A stretch of 54,650 nucleotides of DNA from an uncultured Clostridia bacterium (GTDB lineage: Bacteria; Bacillota; Clostridia; Christensenellales; Aristaeellaceae). Position numbers and translations under genes: made by a program. The stretch is taken from positions 1 to 54,650 of the forward strand of contig CAMJPQ010000016.1 in assembly GCA_946407745.1 (NCBI GenBank), in the 5' to 3' direction. The notes below the pieces were generated by a model. The model had not been told where the DNA came from, made no database searches, and saw only the letters and a list, made by a program, of their open reading frames with translations. Below, piece by piece: positions 50,241-54,650 of the stretch (the stretch's first letter is position 1; each line of letters starts with the position of its first letter).

Positions 50241-50984
50241 TCAGCGGGCCTTCAGGAAGGCCTCGTACCGGTCGCAGATGCCCTGCACGTCCTCTCCGAA
50301 GGCCATCTGCCTGCCGTGATCCAGCCAGAGCACCTTGCCGCACAGCTCCCTCACCTGCTGGATGGAGTGGGAGACCAGCAGCCCGGTGACGCCGTTTTGC
50401 AGAATCTCCTGCATTTTTTCACCGCTCTTTTTGCGGAAGGCGCCGTCGCCCACAGAGAGCACCTCGTCCAGTATCAGGATGTCCGGATTCACCAGGCAGG
50501 CGATGGAAAAGGCGAGGCGGGACTTCATGCCGCTGCTCAGCTGCTTGAAGCGCCGGTCCTGAAACTCGCGCAGATCGGCAAAATCAATGATCTCATCGTA
50601 TTTTTCATCCATGAAGGCGCGGGTATAGCCCAGCAGCGCCCCGCGAAGATAAGTGTTTTCCTTCACGGTCAGGTCCGCGTCAAAGCCGGAGGAAAGCTCC
50701 AGCAGCGCGGCGATGCTGCCCTTCACCGTGATGCGGCCCTCCGTCGGCGTCATGATGCCGCTGACGGCCTTGAGCAGGGTGCTCTTGCCCGCGCCATTGG
50801 TGCCGATGATGCCCAGCATGTCCCCCTTCATCAGGGTGAAGCTGATGTCCCTGTCCGCCCAGAACTCGCGCACCTGATACTGGTGCGTCAGCCGGCGCAT
50901 CACATATTCCTTGAGACCGATGTCCTTAAAATCGCCTGTGAGATAGCGGATGGAGACGTGCTCGGCCCGGATTGCGGTTTCCAT
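50241..50984 (-). CDS. ABC exporter ATPase (Wzt/TagH type)
   Basis: A 247-residue ATPase of a polysaccharide/teichoic acid exporter. Walker A GTNGAGKSTLLK (about residue 61), signature LSSGMKSRLAFSIA, Walker B ILILDEVLSVGD, H-loop LLVSHSIQQ. The N-terminal AEHVSIRYLTGDFKDIGLKE is typical for this group, and the C-terminal glycan-binding domain of long Wzt is absent. ATG 50982-50984 has GGAGGGG. It works with the permease encoded 15 bp before. Confidence 0.92.
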   Translation of the reverse strand: METAIRAEHVSIRYLTGDFKDIGLKEYVMRRLTHQYQVREFWADRDISFTLMKGDMLGIIGTNGAGKSTLLKAVSGIMTPTEGRITVKGSIAALLELSSGFDADLTVKENTYLRGALLGYTRAFMDEKYDEIIDFADLREFQDRRFKQLSSGMKSRLAFSIACLVNPDILILDEVLSVGDGAFRKKSGEKMQEILQNGVTGLLVSHSIQQVRELCGKVLWLDHGRQMAFGEDVQGICDRYEAFLKAR

Positions 50985-50999
50985 GGTGCCGTCCCCTCC

Positions 51000-51776
51000 T
51001 TACAGGTAGTACAGGAACTTCTGCTCCTGCGTTTTATAGATCAGCGCGCCAAGGGCCAGCGCCGCCGCGCCGTAGAGCAGCAGCAGGCCGTGGAAGGCCA
51101 GGGAGGGCAGGTTGCCGTCAATCACCACAACGCGCACATACTTGATGTTGCAGAACACGGGGTTGAGCAGGAAAAGCCGCTGCACTTCGGGCGGATACCT
51201 GTCCACATAGTAGAAAATAGCCGAGAGGTACATCAGCAGCATGGTGAAAATATCGTAAAAATACTGGATGTCGCGGAAGAAGACATACAGCGCGGAGAGA
51301 ATCATCCCCATGCCGATATTGAACATGGTGAGGGTGAGAATGGGATAGAGGATGGAAAAAAAGCGCCAGTGGAAGGGCACGCCGTCAAAGGCCGCGAACA
51401 CAAAGAAAACGACGAGCGTCAGCGAAAAGTTGATGACGGCAGAGACGTTTTTCGACAGCAGGAAGAGATACTTCGGCACCCTTATTTTGGTGAAAATGTG
51501 GGCGTTGCCCGTGAGGCAGGACATGCCGCCGACCGTGCTCTCTTTGAAGTAGTGGTACATCAGGTTGCCCGCGAAAAGGTAAGTGGTATAAAACTCGGCG
51601 TTGCGGCCCAGCAGGCGCGTAAAAACAAGGCGCATGACCAGCAGTGTCAGCAACGGATTGAGTATGGACCAGAGCATGCCAAACACAGTGCGCTTGTATT
51701 TCTGCTTGAAATCGCGCTTGACCAGCTCCTCAAAGAGAAAGCGGTGTTTTGACAGACGGTGGAAGAATTTGCGCAT
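51000..51776 (-). CDS. ABC-2 exporter permease (Wzm/TagG type)
   Basis: A 258-residue six-helix permease that, with the next ATPase, exports undecaprenyl-linked surface polysaccharide. LVKRDFKQKYKRTVFGMLWSIL followed by PLLTLLVMRLVF (the entry amphipathic helix) and FFRDIQYFYDIFTMLLMYLSAIFY are classic. ATG 51774-51776 follows GGAGA (9 bp). The promoter at 51827 starts what may be one long transcript down to the GH3 gene. Confidence 0.92.
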   Translation of the reverse strand: MRKFFHRLSKHRFLFEELVKRDFKQKYKRTVFGMLWSILNPLLTLLVMRLVFTRLLGRNAEFYTTYLFAGNLMYHYFKESTVGGMSCLTGNAHIFTKIRVPKYLFLLSKNVSAVINFSLTLVVFFVFAAFDGVPFHWRFFSILYPILTLTMFNIGMGMILSALYVFFRDIQYFYDIFTMLLMYLSAIFYYVDRYPPEVQRLFLLNPVFCNIKYVRVVVIDGNLPSLAFHGLLLLYGAAALALGALIYKTQEQKFLYYL

Positions 51777-51826
51777 CAATACATCTCCTGTGGGAAAGGC
51801 GTGCCCATGCCGCGCCGGCTGATGGG

Positions 51827-51856
51827 ATTATAACACGAAACGGAAGGATTGTACAA
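51827..51856 (-). promoter_or_regulatory. Promoter of the exporter-to-GH3 run
   Basis: Reverse-strand TTGTAC (51851-51856), 18-bp spacer, TATAAT (51827-51832), about 45 bp before the permease start. Confidence 0.7.
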
Positions 51857-51909
51857 TACCGCCTGCGCAATACATGGTGCTGCCTGCCGCACGTCGGCCC
51901 AGATCACCG

Positions 51910-51938
51910 TTGACACAGGCTGCGTCTTCCGATACAAT
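51910..51938 (+). promoter_or_regulatory. Promoter of the unknown membrane protein gene
   Basis: TTGACA (51910-51915), 17-bp spacer, TACAAT (51933-51938). It leaves a GC-rich leader of roughly 150 nt before the ATG at 52093 in which I recognise no known riboswitch. Confidence 0.75.
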
Positions 51939-52092
51939 CAGTGCGGCAAAGGTCGGCGCGGGTGTGTTTGCGGCTGTTGAGCGGCAGAACACGCACGCTG
52001 CGGCGGGCCAGGCCTGCTGCGCAAACCGACATGTGTGGGAAGCGCCCGGCCAGAAGCCGGTGAGAAAACGCAAATTATGAGGAGGTTGCAGA

Positions 52093-52746
52093 ATGAAGTA
52101 CGGTGAATCGACCTTCGATGTGCTGTATCTGTGCTTTGCCATTGCCGCGGGGTGCCTGATACTGCGCAGGGCAAAAAGCAAAACGGAAAAACAGATGGGA
52201 CTGGCCGCGCTGATTCTGGGCTGCGGCGACGCCTTCCACCTGGTGCCCCGGGTGCTCAACTACTTCCTGGCGGCGGACCTGACCGCCGCCCTGGGCATCG
52301 GCAAGCTGGTCACCTCCATCACCATGACGGTGTTTTATGTGCTGCTTTACTATATCTGGCAGGGATATTACCGCGAGGAGGGGCAGAAAAAGCTCACGGC
52401 CGCGGTATGGGTGCTGTCGGCACTGCGGGTCATCGCGTGCCTGTTCCCACAGAACGGGTGGCTGGAAAACAGCAGTGATATGACCTGGGGCATTATCCGC
52501 AATGTGCCGTTTGTGGCGCTGGGCGCGATTGTCTGCTGGCTCTATTTGGAAAAGCGGGGCGAGGACAGGCATTTCCGCCTGATGTGGCTGTATATCCTGC
52601 TCTCCTTCCTGTTCTACATTCCGGTGGCGGTCACGGCAGGCCTTCTGCCCATACTCGGCATGCTGATGCTGCCCAAGACCATCTGCTATGTGCTGATGAT
52701 CGTCGCCTTCCTGCGCGCAACCGGCGCGGAAGCCGGCAGAAAGTGA
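52093..52746 (+). CDS. Unknown seven-helix membrane protein
   Basis: I do not recognise the family. A 217-residue integral membrane protein with about seven helices, roughly at 8-24, 36-54, 65-90, 100-118, 130-148, 158-178 and 184-207. Short charged loops (RRAKSKTEKQMG; YYREEGQKK; EKRGEDRHF) separate them. No signal peptide or motif beyond GCGDAFHLVPRVLNYF in the second helix, where His and Arg sit in the membrane. ATG 52093 is behind GAGGAGG. It is single-gene, with its own strong promoter and terminator. Confidence 0.85.
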   Translation: MKYGESTFDVLYLCFAIAAGCLILRRAKSKTEKQMGLAALILGCGDAFHLVPRVLNYFLAADLTAALGIGKLVTSITMTVFYVLLYYIWQGYYREEGQKKLTAAVWVLSALRVIACLFPQNGWLENSSDMTWGIIRNVPFVALGAIVCWLYLEKRGEDRHFRLMWLYILLSFLFYIPVAVTAGLLPILGMLMLPKTICYVLMIVAFLRATGAEAGRK

Positions 52747-52796
52747 TTGCTATCCGGACGAAGAAAAACACACCAGCGGCGTGACAGCCAAACAGC

Positions 52797-52837
52797 AAAA
52801 GCCGGCAGAGGGCAAAGAGAGCCCGATGTCGGCTTTT
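52797..52837 (+). terminator. Terminator of the unknown membrane protein gene
   Basis: AAAAGCCG / CGGCTTTT arms (52797-52804 with 52830-52837) enclose an inner GGGC / GCCC stem, with TTTTGTATA after it. It can also serve the other strand. Confidence 0.85.
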
Positions 52838-52895
52838 GTATATGATGCACATGTCAGATATGTACTGAACAGGAGAACCTGCAGCAACGCCCCGC

Positions 52896-52927
52896 AATAA
52901 AACAGCCTGCGCTGTCCGCGCAAGCTG
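52896..52927 (-). terminator. Terminator of the secreted zinc-ribbon gene
   Basis: An interrupted stem CAGC-t-TGCGC / GCGCA-g-GCTG is followed on the reverse strand by TTTTATT, about 35 bp past the stop at 52962. Confidence 0.8.
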
Positions 52928-52961
52928 TGATGCCAATGCTGTGTGTATTTGAAATTGCTGC

Positions 52962-53630
52962 TCAGCCCTCGCTCTGGTCCCGGCGGAATACCAGCACCAC
53001 AGCCGGGCGGTTGACCATACGCAGGCTGAAGGAGGCAGTGCCGTTTTCCAGCGAATAGCGGAAATCATCCTCGGCAGTGCCGGCGAGTGCCTGCAGCCTG
53101 CAGCCCTGCAGCAGGGCCGCGTCGCTGCCGTAGAGCTTCAGGTCCACGTTCACCTCGCTGCGCACAGCGGAGCCGTACACGTCGTAGGCCAGCAGCACGG
53201 CCACGGTGTCCTCGTCCACCTGGCCGATTCTGACCACCGGCGCGCCCATCCACTTCAGCACCTCGCTGTGGGTGATGCGCACCTCCGGCGAGATGGCGGC
53301 AGGCAGCACTGTGCCGCTCATCGCGCCGCCCTCAACATGGCCGCAGATGGGACACACGGTGTAGTCGCCGTGGGCGGCCTCCACCCGGCAGGGGGTGCAG
53401 TTGATTCTCACCCAGCGGGTGCAGCCCGGTGAATCACAGTTCGCCCTGTGGGAGCCGTTTTTGTAGTATGTCCACTCGCTGAAGCTGTGCGTGTGGTCGG
53501 GATACTGCCCCCTGGAGGCGCCGGGATGCGGCGTGGCGGTGGGCTTGGCCGCACCGACGGCCGCCGCGCAGGCGATCAGCAGGCACAGCGCCAGGCTGAG
53601 CGCCGCGGCGCGGATCAGTCTTTTTCTCAT
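52962..53630 (-). CDS. Secreted protein with zinc-ribbon-like cysteines, unknown function
   Basis: A 222-residue protein of no recognised family. Residues 1-27 form a signal peptide or lipoprotein-like helix (LALCLLIACAAAVGAA). After a Pro/His linker comes HTHSFSEWTYYKNGSHRANC, then CTRW, NCTPC and CPICG, giving six to eight Cys/His candidates for one or two metal sites. The C-terminal 110 residues look like an all-beta domain (TVAVLLAYDVYGSAVRSEV; SFSLRMVNRPAVVLVF). ATG 53628-53630 is 8 bp after GGAGG. It is transcribed from a perfect promoter, divergent from pheS. Confidence 0.8.
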   Translation of the reverse strand: MRKRLIRAAALSLALCLLIACAAAVGAAKPTATPHPGASRGQYPDHTHSFSEWTYYKNGSHRANCDSPGCTRWVRINCTPCRVEAAHGDYTVCPICGHVEGGAMSGTVLPAAISPEVRITHSEVLKWMGAPVVRIGQVDEDTVAVLLAYDVYGSAVRSEVNVDLKLYGSDAALLQGCRLQALAGTAEDDFRYSLENGTASFSLRMVNRPAVVLVFRRDQSEG

Positions 53631-53670
53631 ACGGGATTCCTCCCTGAACAAGCAGTCTTATACAACTGAA

Positions 53671-53699
53671 ATTATAGTCACCGTCCGGTGGTCTGTCAA
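53671..53699 (-). promoter_or_regulatory. Consensus promoter of the secreted protein gene
   Basis: Reverse-strand TTGACA (53694-53699), 17-bp spacer, TATAAT (53671-53676). The spacer contains the palindrome CACCG-TC-CGGTG, a possible operator. Confidence 0.88.
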
Positions 53700-53702
53700 G
53701 GC

Positions 53703-53731
53703 TTGCATTTTATGGAGGGTTATGCTACAAT
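53703..53731 (+). promoter_or_regulatory. pheS promoter
   Basis: TTGCAT (53703-53708), 17-bp spacer, TACAAT (53726-53731). The predicted start at about 53738 yields a leader of roughly 255 nt containing a T-box. Confidence 0.75.
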
Positions 53732-53754
53732 GGCAACCGTTCACACAAGGAGCG

Positions 53755-53978
53755 GTGAAGGGGATTCAGTAGCGCGCGGGCAGCGCAGCCAAAGAGAGCG
53801 GCGGATGGTGAGAAGCCGTGCGGCGCCGCGCAGCGAATTTCAGCCCCAGAGCTTCCGCCTGAAAGGGCGGCGCGGCGCGGCGATAAAGCGTAAAAGTGGC
53901 GGCGCTTTTTCTGCGCCGCAAGCTGAGTGGTACCGCGGATGCTTCCGTCTCACGCAAGGGCGTGGGGCGCATTTTTTA
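53755..53978 (+). ncRNA. T-box riboswitch of pheS
   Basis: Stem I includes AGAGAGCGGCGGATGGTGAGAA (53795-53816, apical motifs), and the specifier loop GAATTTCAG gives UUC (Phe) at 53839-53841. The T-box core TGGTACCGCGG (53928-53938) forms the antiterminator, and the competing terminator stem ends in TTTTTT at about 53972-53977. Uncharged tRNA-Phe should raise expression of pheS. Confidence 0.9.
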
Positions 53979-53995
53979 TGCAAGGAGGAGCTGTA

Positions 53996-54650
53996 ATGAA
54001 CGAGAAGATTCAAAAACTGCGCGAGAGCTTTGAGGCGCGGCTGAATGCGATTCAGACCCTGCAGGAGCTGGAGGAGGCCCGCGTTTCCTTCCTAGGGAAA
54101 AAGGGCCTGGTGACCGAGGCGCTCAAGGGCATGGGGGCCATGTCCGACGAGATGAAAAAGACCGTCGGCCGCGAGACAAACGAGCTGAAGCAGGCCATCA
54201 CCGTGGCGCTGGGGCAGAAGATGGAGGCGATCCGCGAAAAAGAGCTTGAGATGAAGCTGAACGCGATGCCCGAATTTGACGTGTCCATGCCCCCGTCCAT
54301 GCAGCAGGGAAGCTACCACCCCATCACCCTGGTGCAGCGCCAGTGCGAGCAGGTTTTCAAATCCATGGGCTTCACGGTGGAGGACTATGCCGAGGTCGTG
54401 ACCGATTACGAGTGCTTTGAGAGCCTGAACATTCCCAAATTCCACCCAGCGCGCGACATGCAGGATACCTATTACCTGGAAAACGGGCAGCTGCTCAAGA
54501 CCCAGACCAGCGCGGCGCAGAACGCCATTTACCGCAAGTACCGGGACGCGCTGGTGAACGACGGGGTGCCCATCAAGGCCATTTTCCCCGGCCGCTGCTT
54601 CCGCAACGAGGCCACCGACGCCTGCCACGAGAACACCTTCTTCCAGATGG
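53996..54650 (+). CDS. pheS: Phenylalanine--tRNA ligase alpha subunit (cut by window end)
   Basis: The first 218 residues of the alpha chain of the alpha2beta2 enzyme. An N-terminal coiled coil (LRESFEARLNAIQTLQEL) binds tRNA-Phe; then RVSFLGKKGLVTEALKGMG, PSMQQGSYHPITLVQ, and motif 2 AIFPGRCFRNEATDACHENTF, the family catalytic region. ATG 53996 follows GGAGGAG and the T-box leader. pheT should follow beyond the window. Confidence 0.95.
   Translation, partial: MNEKIQKLRESFEARLNAIQTLQELEEARVSFLGKKGLVTEALKGMGAMSDEMKKTVGRETNELKQAITVALGQKMEAIREKELEMKLNAMPEFDVSMPPSMQQGSYHPITLVQRQCEQVFKSMGFTVEDYAEVVTDYECFESLNIPKFHPARDMQDTYYLENGQLLKTQTSAAQNAIYRKYRDALVNDGVPIKAIFPGRCFRNEATDACHENTFFQM

Noticed and set aside
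51939-52092. Cobalamin riboswitch (GGGAAGC ... GCCGGTGAGAA resembles part of the B12 aptamer)
   Set aside because: The B12-box GCCACTG-type sequence and the correct order of conserved elements are absent.

Overview
The window looks like a chromosomal segment of a GC-rich, low-identity-to-model Clostridia-type Firmicute (gut or rumen style). The support is indirect: consensus SigA-like promoters with 17-bp spacers, a T-box in front of pheS, alpha2-type glycyl-tRNA synthetase, a maf-mreBCD-pbp2-minD-rodA cell-shape operon, an Nfn-type electron-bifurcating pair, and a TagGH/Wzm-Wzt style exporter. No rRNA, tRNA, CRISPR array or intact mobile element was seen.

Region by region. 1-6.1 kb: an intact glyS sits among broken genes. 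These are a serine-recombinase tail joined to a class II aldolase head, a HAD/GH28/GH38 three-part fusion of fragments, and a frameshifted alpha/alpha-barrel-like protein, together with a DeoR regulator whose putative operator is shared with the aldolase promoter. 6.1-8.4 kb: nfnA-nfnB behind a strong promoter and a 14-codon leader ORF. 8.5-13.0 kb (minus): an MreB/Mbl paralogue, ribulose-phosphate epimerase, DUF362 protein, HAD phosphatase, MetH-activation-domain protein and GtrA-like protein. 13.0-15.2 kb (minus): GldF/GldG-like membrane pair without its ATPase, followed by a 0.5-kb non-coding stretch full of GGGGCAGAT-type repeats. 15.8-19.5 kb (minus): heterodimeric ABC exporter. 19.6-28.2 kb (minus): maf, mreB, mreC, mreD, pbp2, minD, rodA. 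28.5-31.2 kb (minus): DEAD-box helicase, YfbR-like HD phosphohydrolase and a degenerate TtcA-like protein. 31.3-33.3 kb (minus): two left-handed beta-helix acyltransferases and a D-amino acid aminotransferase.

33.4-40.5 kb (minus) is the most striking locus: a single 2380-residue secreted protein with an acidic Glu/Ala tract, nine near-identical Ig-like repeats, nine BIG2-like repeats and a C-terminal caspase-like (clan CD) peptidase domain with a visible His/Cys dyad and an EF-hand-like loop. Facing it at 40.7-43.4 kb are two G3E/COG0523 GTPases (one with a very His/Asp-rich insert, one with a TIGR03943-like C-terminus) and a DtxR-family repressor. 43.5-51.8 kb (minus) is a long run of closely spaced genes: Wzm/Wzt-like exporter, family-4-like uracil-DNA glycosylase without cluster cysteines, MBL hydrolase, ComEC, HolA and a GH3 glycosidase. 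52.1-54.65 kb: an unknown membrane protein, a secreted zinc-ribbon-like protein, and T-box-controlled pheS cut by the window end.

The best candidates for something undescribed are the giant Ig/BIG2 caspase-like protein, the intact but catalytically stripped TtcA-like gene, the GGGGCAGAT repeat locus, and the CobW pair.
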